Shown: piece after piece, positions 43,091-52,394 of the stretch | Position numbering within the stretch: position 1 is the first letter of the stretch | Layout of the letters: every line of letters starts with the position of its first letter | From: an uncultured Clostridia bacterium | GTDB lineage: Bacteria; Bacillota; Clostridia; Christensenellales; Borkfalkiaceae | Reading direction: 5' to 3' | Assembly: GCA_949286835.1 (NCBI GenBank) | Contig: CASEDP010000008.1 | Location: 1-64,000, forward strand | DNA length: 64,000 nucleotides | The notes under the pieces: model-generated | Database searches by the model: none | Told to the model about the DNA's origin: nothing | What the model saw: only the letters and a program-made list of their open reading frames with translations | Translations under genes and position numbers: made by a program

Positions 43091-43792
43091 CTACACTTTG
43101 TAAAGGAAACGGTGGCAGTTTTCGCACTCTACCACTCTGCCCGCCGAAACGACTTCCTTATCGGCGAGCGACAGCTCCATTCCGCACTTGGAACACCTGT
43201 CTGACTTTATCTCGCAAAGTATGGGGAAGATTCTCTCCGCGCGCTTTGCCTTGTATTTTTTGAGCACCGCCTCGTCGATGTCCTTTGCTATGCTTTCAAG
43301 CTCCGCCGTTACCTTTGCCGCGGCATCCTGGCGGGTCTTTTTGTATTCCTGATATGCGTTCTTGAGTTCGGGATACTGCTTTTGCGCGGCAAGCACCTTC
43401 TTCTTGAGGGCGAGATATTCTTCCTGCGTCTCCTTGGCGATGGCTATGAGATTGTTGACCTCGCCTTTGAGCGACTTTAAACTGTCGGTGAGCTGCTGTG
43501 CGCTGCGCTGATAGAAGGATATGTCCGCGCCGCCCGCAACGAGTTCGTCAATGTGCTCGTAGTCCTTGAGCGTTTCGGCAATCTCTTCATACTTGCCCGT
43601 AAGCCTTTCAAAGAGCGCGGCGAGTTCCTGCGACTTGCCCTCGAGCTGGTCGAGCTTTTCCGAAGCCTTTTTGAGGAAGTTCTGCGTCTGGAGATACTTC
43701 TTCCTCTCCTCGGAGTTGGCAATTTCCTCCTCCATTGCTAAAAGTTCGCTGTCCTTCTTCTGGTAGTTCAAAAGCTGTGTAATCTGTGACAT
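43091..43792 (-). CDS. coiled-coil protein with C4-type zinc ribbon
   Basis: 233 residues. A long coiled coil (about 10-180) is followed by a zinc ribbon CSKCG...CENC near the C-terminus. This is the widespread bacterial zinc-ribbon family often found beside nif3 and trmK genes, as here. Its precise function is unsettled. Confidence 0.85.
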   Translation of the reverse strand: MSQITQLLNYQKKDSELLAMEEEIANSEERKKYLQTQNFLKKASEKLDQLEGKSQELAALFERLTGKYEEIAETLKDYEHIDELVAGGADISFYQRSAQQLTDSLKSLKGEVNNLIAIAKETQEEYLALKKKVLAAQKQYPELKNAYQEYKKTRQDAAAKVTAELESIAKDIDEAVLKKYKAKRAERIFPILCEIKSDRCSKCGMELSLADKEVVSAGRVVECENCHRFLYKV

Positions 43793-43807
43793 CTTATACT
43801 CCTTATG

Positions 43808-44596
43808 TCACGCAAGCCCTTCGTCGTAGTAGAACGACGACGGCGCACGCAACTGTCTTTTTACCTTTTCATATATACGGTTAAAACCGTATGCCTCCGC
43901 ACTGTAATGCGTGAGCTCTATTACCGCTATGCCGCACTCGGTGAGTTCGGCAATTTCGTGGTGCTTCAGATCCGAAGAGACGAACGCGCTTACGCGCTGT
44001 GCCTTTGCAAAGGCCATAGCCGCGCCGTCGCAACCCGCCCCGCAGAAAGAAGCCACACTGTCTATTATTTTGTTGCCGTCCCCGAACGCAACCGCGCGGC
44101 GCGTTCTGAACGTCCTTTCAATATTCTTCAAGAAGTCCTTTACGGCGAGCGGCTCTACGCTGTATGCCCTACCGTATGCGCCGCCCTCCACGGTGGCGAG
44201 AACGGCGCACTGTCTGCCGCCCAGCCCCTCCATAAGGAAATAATCTATTCCCTCCGGCGCGGCGTCGAAGTTGAGGTGCATAGAGATAACCGAAATGCCC
44301 CTCTTCATACACTCCGCAATTGCCGCCGCCTTGCCGTCCGAAAGGGTGTCGAGGCGGCTTATTCCGCCGTAGATTGCGGGGTGGTGAGTGACTATGAGAT
44401 TATAGCCCAGCTCTGCCGCTTCCTTTACGGCGTTTTTGGAAAAGTCGAGCGAAAAGAGACAGCCCGTGACCTCCTCGCCCATATCTATTATTATTCCGCT
44501 GTTGTCGTAGAGCTTATACTTTGAACAGAAGTCGTCCGAAAGCTTTACGGGCGCGACTTCCGCCTCAAGTATGCCGAGAATGTCCTGCGGCTTCAT
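43808..44596 (-). CDS. Nif3-like dinuclear metal centre protein
   Basis: 262 residues. Conserved VTHHPAIYGG (two His) and ISMHLNFDAAPEG form part of the dinuclear metal site, and a C-terminal ELTHYSAEAYG supplies further ligands. It is often annotated as a GTP cyclohydrolase I-type protein, but the reaction is not established. It overlaps the end of trmK by 32 bp, a common pairing in Firmicutes. Confidence 0.92.
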   Translation of the reverse strand: MKPQDILGILEAEVAPVKLSDDFCSKYKLYDNSGIIIDMGEEVTGCLFSLDFSKNAVKEAAELGYNLIVTHHPAIYGGISRLDTLSDGKAAAIAECMKRGISVISMHLNFDAAPEGIDYFLMEGLGGRQCAVLATVEGGAYGRAYSVEPLAVKDFLKNIERTFRTRRAVAFGDGNKIIDSVASFCGAGCDGAAMAFAKAQRVSAFVSSDLKHHEIAELTECGIAVIELTHYSAEAYGFNRIYEKVKRQLRAPSSFYYDEGLA

Positions 44597-45233
44597 ATGT
44601 ATCCATTGCCTCCTTCAAAAGCTCCGCCTGCCGTCTGAGAGAGGAACATTCGGCACCCTCTGCACAGCCGTCAAGATAGCTAAGTTTCTTATTCAGTTCG
44701 GTACGGGCAAAGTCGAAGAACGCGGGGTTTTTGAGGCTGTCTTTGCCGAACTCGTATTCAAGTTCGCCATATCCCTCCGTACCGCCCGTCCTTTCGCCCT
44801 TGATGACGAAATAGTACTTGCCGTCCCTGAAGATGTCGTCGCGGACAATCTTTGCGCCGCGCTCTATGAGATACCTTCTTAAAAGGGGGGCGTTTTTCAT
44901 AGGCTGAAAGACAAATCTTTTCGGAATGAATGATGAGGAGAGTATCTTAATTATTTCCTCCCCGCCCATTCCCGCAATGAGCACCTGGTCGGTATCTTCG
45001 TCTATTTGCTTCAGTCCGTCGCAGCACACCGGCTTTACCCTGCCTTCCGCAATGCTGACAGAAAGCAGTTTCTCCGCTTTGGAAAGGCTCTTGGCGCTGA
45101 TGTCGGCGATTACCGCTCTTCGGCACAGCCCGTTTTGCAGCGCGTATTGTGTACAATAGCCGTGGTCGCAGCCGACGTCGGCAAACGTATCGCACCTGTC
45201 GAGGAAGGCGCACAGCGCCTCTATCCTGCCCAT
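44565..45233 (-). CDS. trmK: tRNA (adenine22-N1)-methyltransferase
   Basis: 222 residues. A Rossmann methyltransferase with FADVGCDHGYCTQYAL as the SAM-binding motif and VLIAGMGGEEI as motif IV. It methylates A22 of tRNAs. It starts 1 bp after the rpoD stop codon, with nif3 downstream, which is the usual Firmicutes order. Confidence 0.92.
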   Translation of the reverse strand: MGRIEALCAFLDRCDTFADVGCDHGYCTQYALQNGLCRRAVIADISAKSLSKAEKLLSVSIAEGRVKPVCCDGLKQIDEDTDQVLIAGMGGEEIIKILSSSFIPKRFVFQPMKNAPLLRRYLIERGAKIVRDDIFRDGKYYFVIKGERTGGTEGYGELEYEFGKDSLKNPAFFDFARTELNKKLSYLDGCAEGAECSSLRRQAELLKEAMDTYEAAGHSRHT

Positions 45234-45234
45234 A

Positions 45235-46296
45235 TCAGGTGTCGAGGAAGTCCTTTAAATGCTTGGAACGCGAAGGGTGGCGCAGCTTTCTCAACGCCTT
45301 TGCCTCTATCTGGCGTATGCGCTCCCTCGTAACGTTGAATTCTTTGCCGACCTCTTCGAGAGTTCTGGGTCTGCCGTCGTCGACGCCGTAGCGCAGCCTC
45401 AATACCTTTTCCTCTCTGGGGGTAAGGCTGTTGAGCACGGAGAGCAGGGTCTCCTTGAGCATCGTCGTCGAGACGCTGTCCGAAGGGGTTATTGCCCTGT
45501 CGTCCTCTATGAAGTCGCCGAGGTGGGAATCCTCCTCTTCGCCGATAGGCGTTTCAAGCGAGACGGGATCCTGCGCAATCTTCTGGATTTCCCTTACCCT
45601 GTCCTCCGAAATGCCCATTTCCCTGGCTATTTCCTGGGGGGTGGGCTCTCTGCCGAGCGTCTGGAGGAGTATCCTTGAAACCCTTGTCAGTTTGTTTATC
45701 GTTTCGACCATATGCACGGGTATTCTTATGGTGCGCGCCTGGTCTGCAATCGCCCTGGTTATTGCCTGCCTTATCCACCACGTGGCGTAAGTCGAGAACT
45801 TGAACCCCTTCTGATAGTCGAACTTTTCAACCGCCTTCATAAGTCCGAGGTTGCCCTCCTGAATGAGGTCCAGAAAGAGCATACCCCTGCCGACATACCT
45901 CTTGGCTATGGAGACGACGAGCCTTAAGTTTGCCTCCGAAAGCTCCTTCTTTGCCTCCTCGTCGCCCTCCTGCATTCTCCTTGCGAGATAGATTTCGTCC
46001 TCGGCTGAAAGGAGGGGCACTTTGCCGATATCCTTTAAGTACATCTTGACTGGGTCGTCCAGCCCGATGTCAGAGAGAGCCTGTTCATATAGCTCCTTGT
46101 CCCTCTCCGCCTCGTCTATAATCTGTATTCCCGCATCGGCTATCGACTTGTAAACGAAGTCCATCTGCGTAGGCGTCGTTTCATACTTTTCCATAACGTC
46201 GCAAAGGGCGTTGGTCGTTATCGCACCTTTGGATGAATAGGTGTCGATAATCTGCTTTAACACTTCGTTGAGTTTCTGTTCGGATAAGTTCATCAT
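45235..46296 (-). CDS. rpoD: primary sigma factor RpoD (SigA)
   Basis: 353 residues from the ATG that overlaps the dnaG stop (ATGA). A short region 1.1-like N-terminus is followed by region 1.2 ([11 protein letters not shown]), region 2 ([11 protein letters not shown] to [18 protein letters not shown]), region 3, and region 4 with the helix-turn-helix [30 protein letters not shown]. This is the housekeeping sigma whose consensus promoters are seen throughout the window. The longer frame upstream lies inside dnaG and is not used. Confidence 0.97.
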   Translation of the reverse strand: MMNLSEQKLNEVLKQIIDTYSSKGAITTNALCDVMEKYETTPTQMDFVYKSIADAGIQIIDEAERDKELYEQALSDIGLDDPVKMYLKDIGKVPLLSAEDEIYLARRMQEGDEEAKKELSEANLRLVVSIAKRYVGRGMLFLDLIQEGNLGLMKAVEKFDYQKGFKFSTYATWWIRQAITRAIADQARTIRIPVHMVETINKLTRVSRILLQTLGREPTPQEIAREMGISEDRVREIQKIAQDPVSLETPIGEEEDSHLGDFIEDDRAITPSDSVSTTMLKETLLSVLNSLTPREEKVLRLRYGVDDGRPRTLEEVGKEFNVTRERIRQIEAKALRKLRHPSRSKHLKDFLDT

Positions 46297-48086
46297 TTTA
46301 CTCCGTTTTTGATTTTCTGCTTTTGTCTTGTCAGTTCGACTATATATTCGCCAATCCTCGCGCGTTCGGCGAGGTCGGCACATTCGTCCAGTTTTTTGGT
46401 CTGCTCCCTTATCTTTATGTCGACGGCGTGCTCTTTTAGCTTTGTCACGCAGTCGATGAAGTACTTCCGGGAAACTTCGCCCGAAAATCCCGCACCCTCC
46501 GAATAGTCGAGTATGTAGGAGAGCTCGTCATACTCCGGCGTGTTCTCGTCGAAAAATTCAAAGAGTTCGCTGAGGCGAATGGGCTCGTCCATCAGTTTTT
46601 TGGAGCGGACGTACCGCGCAATTATGTCGTGCACGGGGTCGGTGAACTCTATCTCGGAGATGTCCGCGTCCGCAGCATAGTCCGCGCCGAAGAGAAAGCT
46701 CGAAACGACAAAGCGGGAGGCAAGTTTGATAGCGTCGGCATTGTCCGTGCGCGCCGAGGGCTGTTCTGCGGTCTTTGCCGCCTTTTCCCGCGGCTGGTTT
46801 TCAAGGTCGCGGCGAAGCGCCTCGAACGAGATGCCGCTCATCGCCCTGAGTTTTTTTAAAAGCTCTTCCTTTTCGGCGTTGCTCTCCGCCGTGTTTATTA
46901 CCTTTATCGCCTCGGAGACGAACTTGCGCTTGTCCTCCGTGCGGGTGAGGTCGAAGTCCTTTTTCAAGACGTCGAGCTTGTAGTCTATTAAGGGCATTGC
47001 GCTGTCGAGACAGCCCTGATATGCCTCGTTGCCCAGCTTTTTTATGACGTCGTCGGGGTCGAGCCCTTCGGGTAGGGGGACGACCCTTACGTTAAGTCCC
47101 TCTTCCTTCAATATGTCCAGCCCCCTCAGGTTTGCCTTCTGCCCCGCGGCGTCGCCGTCGTAGCTTATGAGCACGGTGTCGGTATAGCGCCTGATCAGCC
47201 GTGCCTGGTCCTGCGTGAGCGAAGTGCCCATACTTGCGACTACGTTTTTAAAGCCCGCCTGATAGAGCGAAATTGTGTCCATATATCCCTCTACCATTAT
47301 GACTTCCTTAATAGTCTGCGCGCGTTTGAGCTTTTTTAAAAGGTTTATGTTGTATAAATTCTTGCGCTTGGTGAACACTATCGTATCGCGCGTGTTGACG
47401 TACTTTGCGAAGTTGGTCTTTTTGAGCACCCTGCCGCCGAAGCCTATTACCTCGTCATACGAATTGATTATGGGGTAGATAAGCCTGCCGCCCTGCGCAT
47501 CGGTAAGTCTGCCGTCCGCCTCGTTCACGGCGCCGCTGTCCAGAATATCCTGTTTGGAATAGCCCTTTGCAAGGAGATAGCGCGGCAGGTCGGTATAGTT
47601 GAGGCTTGCGCCCAGCCCGAACGCCCTGACGATGTTTGCGGGAATTCTGCGGCTTAAGATGTACTCTATATGCGCATCCGCCTTGCCGGAATTGAGGTTG
47701 TCGAGGTAAAAGTGCGCGCAGTCGTTGAGTATCTTCAGCACGGTGTCCTTCTTGCGCTTGAGTTCCGCCGTTCTGCCGTTGTCGTTCTCCTGCCTGGGCA
47801 TAGGTATTTTAGCCCTCTCCGCAAGCATCTTTACGCCGTCAATGAAGTCGACGGACTCCATCTCGCAGACGAACTTTATTACGTCGCCGGACGCGCCGCA
47901 GCCGAAGCAGTGATAGTATTGATTTGCCTCGTTTATGGCAAAAGACGGCGTCTTTTCGTGGTGGAAAGGACAGCACGCCCAATAGCTTGCTCCCCTCTTT
48001 TCAAGCGAGATATAGCTCTCCGCCACCTCGACTATATTTACTTTTTCCTTTAAGTTCCTCAAGAACTCCTGATCGACACCGCTCAT
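46293..48086 (-). CDS. dnaG: DNA primase
   Basis: 597 residues. The N-terminal CHC2 zinc finger ([12 protein letters not shown]...CFGCGASGD, about 37-67) comes first. The catalytic TOPRIM domain has [14 protein letters not shown] (about 265-280) and SYDGDAAG. A helicase-binding C-terminal region follows. It makes RNA primers for replication and is translationally coupled to rpoD (4-bp overlap), the classical macromolecular-synthesis arrangement. Confidence 0.97.
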   Translation of the reverse strand: MSGVDQEFLRNLKEKVNIVEVAESYISLEKRGASYWACCPFHHEKTPSFAINEANQYYHCFGCGASGDVIKFVCEMESVDFIDGVKMLAERAKIPMPRQENDNGRTAELKRKKDTVLKILNDCAHFYLDNLNSGKADAHIEYILSRRIPANIVRAFGLGASLNYTDLPRYLLAKGYSKQDILDSGAVNEADGRLTDAQGGRLIYPIINSYDEVIGFGGRVLKKTNFAKYVNTRDTIVFTKRKNLYNINLLKKLKRAQTIKEVIMVEGYMDTISLYQAGFKNVVASMGTSLTQDQARLIRRYTDTVLISYDGDAAGQKANLRGLDILKEEGLNVRVVPLPEGLDPDDVIKKLGNEAYQGCLDSAMPLIDYKLDVLKKDFDLTRTEDKRKFVSEAIKVINTAESNAEKEELLKKLRAMSGISFEALRRDLENQPREKAAKTAEQPSARTDNADAIKLASRFVVSSFLFGADYAADADISEIEFTDPVHDIIARYVRSKKLMDEPIRLSELFEFFDENTPEYDELSYILDYSEGAGFSGEVSRKYFIDCVTKLKEHAVDIKIREQTKKLDECADLAERARIGEYIVELTRQKQKIKNGVK

Positions 48087-48133
48087 CTCTATAAGTTATG
48101 GATATACCCCGAAAGTCGGGGCGAAAAAATTTT

Positions 48134-49171
48134 TCAGTTGATTTCGTCGCCGAACGACCAGCCGCGCGGCACGAAGATTTTGTTGAATACGTAGACGGCG
48201 TACCTGTCCGTCATAGAGGATATGTAATCGCAAACCGCCTCGTCGAGGCTGAACCGCTCTGCAAGTCTTAAGAAATTTTCGGGCAGCGTTTCGGGATAGC
48301 GCGAAAAGTAGTCGTACATTGCCGAAATCATACGCTCTGCCTTTTCCTCTTCGCCCATCGCGTACTTAGTGCGATAGACGCGCTCGAACATAAATTCGCG
48401 CAGAGCATCGCTCGCCTCCCGCACGTCGTCCTCCATTCTGACATACGGCTTGCCTTCGCTTGCGCGAAAGACCGAGGTTATAGCCGTGTTTATCCTCTCC
48501 CTCGACGTCGAACCGAGCACTTTTACTATGTCATTCGGCACGTCGTCTGCCGTGAGAACGCCGGCGCGTATGGCGTCGTTCAAATCGTGATTTATGTATG
48601 CCACCCTGTCGGCTATGCAGACGCACTTGCCCTCCAGCGTGCAGGGCTTTGCCGGGTCGGTAAAGCTGTTGTGGTTGAGTATGCCGTCGCGCACCTCGAA
48701 GGTGAGATTGAGCCCCCTGCCGTCCTTCTCGAGGACGTCGACCACCCTTACGGACTGTTCGTTGTGCCTGAAGCCCTTGGGGGAGAGCTTGTTGAGTATG
48801 CGCTCGCCGCTGTGCCCGAAAGGAGTATGACCCAGATCGTGACCGAGCGCTATCGCCTCCGCTAAATCTTCATTCAGAGACAGGGCGCGCGCAAGAGAGC
48901 GCGAAATCTGCGAAACGTCGAGGGTGTGGGTGAGCCGCGTGACGTAGTGGTCGCCTTCGGGGGAAAAGAACACCTGCGTCTTGTTCTTGAGGCGCACGAA
49001 TGCCTTGGAATAGATTATTCTGTCCCTGTCGCGCTGATATTCCGTGCGCATAGGGCAGGGCTCTTCCTCCCTCTGTCTGCCTCGCGTATCTTCCGAAAGT
49101 GCGGCATAGGGGGAAAGGAACGCCTGCTCGAACGCATACCTCTTTTCCCTTATCGACTTAAAATTACCCAT
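48134..49171 (-). CDS. dgt: deoxyguanosinetriphosphate triphosphohydrolase-like protein
   Basis: 345 residues of the HD superfamily. The metal ligands are visible as TRLTHTLDVSQI, ALGHDLGHTPFGHSGE and the later DRVAYINHD. It removes triphosphate from dNTPs. It lies 47 bp before dnaG. The ATG has no good Shine-Dalgarno, so the start is slightly uncertain. Confidence 0.9.
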   Translation of the reverse strand: MGNFKSIREKRYAFEQAFLSPYAALSEDTRGRQREEEPCPMRTEYQRDRDRIIYSKAFVRLKNKTQVFFSPEGDHYVTRLTHTLDVSQISRSLARALSLNEDLAEAIALGHDLGHTPFGHSGERILNKLSPKGFRHNEQSVRVVDVLEKDGRGLNLTFEVRDGILNHNSFTDPAKPCTLEGKCVCIADRVAYINHDLNDAIRAGVLTADDVPNDIVKVLGSTSRERINTAITSVFRASEGKPYVRMEDDVREASDALREFMFERVYRTKYAMGEEEKAERMISAMYDYFSRYPETLPENFLRLAERFSLDEAVCDYISSMTDRYAVYVFNKIFVPRGWSFGDEIN

Positions 49172-49229
49172 TTTTCAATCTATATATACGAAAAAATTTG
49201 CCGTTTTCCTCTTTTTTCATTCAAATTTT

Positions 49230-49955
49230 TTATTTGGCGAAGCCGCCGCCGACGGACAGAACTTCGCCCGTGACGTAGCTGTTTTCGGCAAGGTACAGGC
49301 ACGCCTTTGCGACGTCCTCGCCCGTGCCCAGTCTGCCAAGCGGTATCTGCGAGATGAGATCCTCCATCTCCACGTCGGAGAGGTGACTGTTCATCTCCGT
49401 GTCGATGACGCCGGGAGAAACGCAGTTTACGCGCACGAACGATGGCGCGAGTTCCTTTGCGAGCGCCCTGGTGAAGGCGATAAGCGCGCCTTTTGAAGCG
49501 GAATACGCCACCTCGCAGCTCGCCCCGACTTCGCCCCAGACAGAGGCTATGTTTATTATCGAGCCGCCGCCGTTGCAAATCATATTGTCGGCAACTTCCC
49601 TGCTGCAGAGAAACGCGCCGCCGACGTTTACCGCCATTATTCGCCTGAAGTCCTCGTCCGAGGTATCCTGAATGACGCGGATTAGCGATATGCCCGCGTT
49701 GTTTACGAGCACGTCGATTTTGCCGTATATGCGGAACACTTCCTTGAACATATCCTTTACCTGCGCTTCATCCGATACGTCGGCGCGCATAAGCACGGGA
49801 CAATAGCCCTGTTCGTTGAATTCCTCCTGGGCGGCGAGCGCCGCCTCTTCGTCGCGGCAGTAGTTGAGTATGACCTCATATCCCTGCTGCAGAAATTCCT
49901 GGGCGATTGCCCTGCCTATTCCCCTTGTTCCGCCCGTAATAAGTACGGTTTTCAT
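49230..49955 (-). CDS. fabG: SDR-family 3-oxoacyl-ACP reductase-like protein
   Basis: 241 residues. TGGTRGIGRA is the NAD(P)-binding loop, NNAGIS the structural motif, and Ser...YSASKGAL contains the catalytic Tyr-x3-Lys. It resembles FabG/YmfI. No other fatty-acid gene is adjacent, so a role in another reduction is possible. Confidence 0.85.
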   Translation of the reverse strand: MKTVLITGGTRGIGRAIAQEFLQQGYEVILNYCRDEEAALAAQEEFNEQGYCPVLMRADVSDEAQVKDMFKEVFRIYGKIDVLVNNAGISLIRVIQDTSDEDFRRIMAVNVGGAFLCSREVADNMICNGGGSIINIASVWGEVGASCEVAYSASKGALIAFTRALAKELAPSFVRVNCVSPGVIDTEMNSHLSDVEMEDLISQIPLGRLGTGEDVAKACLYLAENSYVTGEVLSVGGGFAK

Positions 49956-50095
49956 AAAATAACTCCTAAAATACAGTTTCGTGAATTTTGTTTGCTAAGA
50001 TGCGCAAACAAAATTGCCCGATTTGAGGGCGCCGCCCTCTTGACATATTATGCTGCGGCACACGATTATTAGAAAATATGTCAATTCACCTGCTC

Positions 50096-50222
50096 AGGTT
50101 GCGGTAGCAACAAATGTAGACGAGCGACGCATTTCATAGGACAGTGGACACCCACTGTCCGTGCGGCGCGGAGAGACCGCGACCTGCCGAGCGTCAGCGT
50201 GAGGCGTCGCGGAGCCGACCAA
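50096..50222 (+). repeat. 127-bp repeat module, copy 1
   Basis: Begins AGGTTGCGGTAGCAAC (a GTTGC/GCAAC hairpin) and contains the stem GGACAGTGG/CCACTGTCC preceded by TTCATA. 126 of 127 bases match copy 2. Confidence 0.9.
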
Positions 50223-50410
50223 GGAAACCCTGCTTGCGCCGTTGAGTTGTTTTCGTAAATTTGTTTTCCGGTGACGAAAACAAATTTGACGATCTTGAGC
50301 GGCTCTGCCGCTCTTGCCGCGACGTTTAAGTGCTCTCAATTATGAGAAGTCGCGGCAATTCACACCGCTGCCCGCCCGACGAAGTCGGTCGCACGGAGTG
50401 TCAGCGTAGT

Positions 50411-50537
50411 AGGTTGCGGTAGCAACAAATGTAGACGGGCGACGCATTTCATAGGACAGTGGACACCCACTGTCCGTGCGGCGCGGAGAGACCGCGACCT
50501 GCCGAGCGTCAGCGTGAGGCGTCGCGGAGCCGACCAA
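50411..50537 (+). repeat. 127-bp repeat module, copy 2
   Basis: Same as copy 1 except one A to G change. The start of this copy overlaps the end of the stem series 50254-50413. Confidence 0.9.
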
Positions 50538-50664
50538 CGACGAACGAGCACACTTCATAGAAAGGTGGTCACCCGCCTTTCGTGTGTGAGTGAGATGAGT
50601 GAGCAGATAGTGTTCCGTGCGAACGGTGCCCGAAATCGCCCTCGTCTCACAAAGCCCAATTTTC

Positions 50665-51162
50665 TTATTGCTGCATTTTACCGACTATTATGTCGGCAAG
50701 CTCGGCGGGGGTCTTGTCGTCGGTGTCGACTATCTCGTCCGCAGCGCCCTCGTATATCGCCGAGCGGTTCTTTAAAATTGTATGTACCCGCTCTTCAAGG
50801 TCGCCCTGAAGAAGGGGGCGAGCACTGTCCCCCCTGACGCGGGAAATAATCGTGTCCGCACGCGTGCGGAGATAGAAAATTCTGCCGTTTTTTTTGAGCG
50901 CTTCGACGTTGCTCTTCCTCAGTGCCACGCCGCCGCCAAGCGAGATGACATATCCGTCGAGAGAGGCAACTTCCTCCACTACCTGACTTTCGATGTCCCT
51001 GAACCGCTCTTCGCCCAAGTCGCGGAATATGGCATTGATTTCGCCGTGACGTCTTACTATAATCTCGTCCGTGTCGATTACGCTGAAGCCGTAAACGTCC
51101 CCGAGAGCGCGGGCGACGGTAGTCTTGCCGCTGCCCATCATTCCGCAGAGCACTATGTTCAT
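50665..51162 (-). CDS. aroK: shikimate kinase
   Basis: 165 residues. The P-loop GMMGSGKTT, shikimate-binding DTDEII with FRDLGEERFRDIE, and GGGVALR are all present, as is the RPLL lid segment. It phosphorylates shikimate. The start at 51162 overlaps the aroQ stop (ATGA). Last gene of the aro operon, bordering the structured repeat region. Confidence 0.95.
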   Translation of the reverse strand: MNIVLCGMMGSGKTTVARALGDVYGFSVIDTDEIIVRRHGEINAIFRDLGEERFRDIESQVVEEVASLDGYVISLGGGVALRKSNVEALKKNGRIFYLRTRADTIISRVRGDSARPLLQGDLEERVHTILKNRSAIYEGAADEIVDTDDKTPAELADIIVGKMQQ

Positions 51163-51569
51163 AGCTTGAAACTCTCCGCCGCGAGGATATAGCTGTTCTT
51201 GCCGAAGCCGAGCACTACGCCCCTGCATACCTCCGACAGCACCGACTTATGCCGGAATTCCTCCCGCGCGTGCACGTTGGACATATGCACTTCTACCACG
51301 GGAATATCTATGGAGGCGATTGCGTCCCTTATAGCATAGCTGTAATGGGTGAACGCGCCCGCGTTGAGAATTATCCCGTCGGCGTCGGCATTGTGGAGCG
51401 CCGTGCATATTTCCCCCTCTATATTGCTCTGGAAGAACACGCACTCGTCGCCCTTGAAGCGGGCGGCAATCTCCTTGTTTATGTCGTCGAGCGACTGGCT
51501 GCCGTAGACGCCCTTTTCGCGCCTGCCGGTGAGGTTTAAATTTACGCCGTTGATGAATAAAAATTTCAT
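51159..51569 (-). CDS. aroQ: 3-dehydroquinate dehydratase, type II
   Basis: 136 residues. INGVNLNLTGRREKGVYGS carries the type II signature with the catalytic Tyr, and NAGAFTHYSYAIRDAI and EVHMSNVHAREEFRHKS complete the active site. It forms 3-dehydroshikimate. The start at 51569 overlaps the aroE stop by 4 nt. Confidence 0.95.
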   Translation of the reverse strand: MKFLFINGVNLNLTGRREKGVYGSQSLDDINKEIAARFKGDECVFFQSNIEGEICTALHNADADGIILNAGAFTHYSYAIRDAIASIDIPVVEVHMSNVHAREEFRHKSVLSEVCRGVVLGFGKNSYILAAESFKL

Positions 51570-52366
51570 AGTCCGAGCTCCTTTAAATATGCTGAAAACA
51601 GCCTTTCCGCAACGCTGTCCGACGGAACTATGCCGAGATAGATGCACTCCGCATAGTACGCCTGATAGAAGAGCATTGCCCTGCCGTTTATCACCTTTTT
51701 GCCGAGCGCTTCGGCAATTTCGAGAAAACGGCTCCTTTCGGGCTGATAGATGAGGTCGACCGCGACCTCGCACTTTGCGAGAACATCCTCGCCGACGGGG
51801 GAGATGCCCACCGTCTTATGCATACCCACGCCCGTTGCGTTTATTATGAGATAGCGCTCTTCGGGAGTTACCTCGGTCACGCACTTTACTCCGCCGAACT
51901 CTGCGGCGACCGCCTGAGCGTTTTCCGTGCGCTTGTCGTAGACCTCTACCTCCGCGCCGTCGTCCAAGAGCTTTTTTGCCACGCTTCTGCCCGCGCCGCC
52001 GGCGCCGAGCAGCAATACCCTTTTGCCCCTTGCGTTTACGCCCGCCGAAGTGAGCATCTGCATAAAGCCCAGCCCATCGGTGTTGTAGCCCGTGAGCGTC
52101 GAAGCGAGTATCGTATTGACCGCGCCGAACACGGGAGCGTCGCCCTCCAGCTTCTTAAGGTGGGGGATTACCGCAAGCTTATAGGGTATTGTGACGTTGA
52201 GCCCGTCGTATTCCCTCAAGAGAACGTCGATTTTATCTTCAAACTCCTCCTCGGGCACGGATATCTTTTCATACGATATCTCCCTGCCGAGGTTGTCGGC
52301 TATAAATTTGTGCATTTCGGGACTTGTCGAGCGCGACACGTCCTTGCCTACCACTGCGAATTTCAT
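51566..52366 (-). CDS. aroE: shikimate dehydrogenase
   Basis: 266 residues. The substrate domain has GKDVSRSTSPEMHKFI and LNVTIPYKLAVIPHL with the catalytic Lys. The NADP domain has LLLGAGGAGRSVAKKL. It reduces 3-dehydroshikimate. I chose the ATG at 52366 because AAGGAG lies 8 nt upstream. Confidence 0.94.
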   Translation of the reverse strand: MKFAVVGKDVSRSTSPEMHKFIADNLGREISYEKISVPEEEFEDKIDVLLREYDGLNVTIPYKLAVIPHLKKLEGDAPVFGAVNTILASTLTGYNTDGLGFMQMLTSAGVNARGKRVLLLGAGGAGRSVAKKLLDDGAEVEVYDKRTENAQAVAAEFGGVKCVTEVTPEERYLIINATGVGMHKTVGISPVGEDVLAKCEVAVDLIYQPERSRFLEIAEALGKKVINGRAMLFYQAYYAECIYLGIVPSDSVAERLFSAYLKELGL

Positions 52367-52394
52367 AATGTTTTCTCCTTTGCGGCGGGGCGGC

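Larger units (their letters stand above)
49980..50620. repeat. modular structured repeat region
   Basis: About 640 noncoding bp made of hairpin modules. 49980-50095 and 50254-50413 are two versions of one series of stems. A 127-bp module is present twice (50096-50222 and 50411-50537, one mismatch), with a diverged third hairpin at 50545-50590. The same stem series recurs between pflB and its radical-domain gene (56145-56301). Stems keep pairing while their sequence changes, which suggests selection for RNA or ssDNA structure. The short reading frames here are translations of the repeat and are not credible genes. Confidence 0.82.

Noticed and set aside
50094-50558. Short - strand reading frames across the 127-bp repeats (two nearly identical translations with ATPHADARQV and GCPLSYEMRR)
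   Set aside because: They are identical only because the DNA is repeated. The repeat is built of covarying hairpins, there is no Shine-Dalgarno, and the frames run through stems. Treated as noncoding.
49980-50620. CRISPR array
   Set aside because: Only two long near-identical copies with different spacing and internal hairpins; no regular short repeats and no cas genes in the window.
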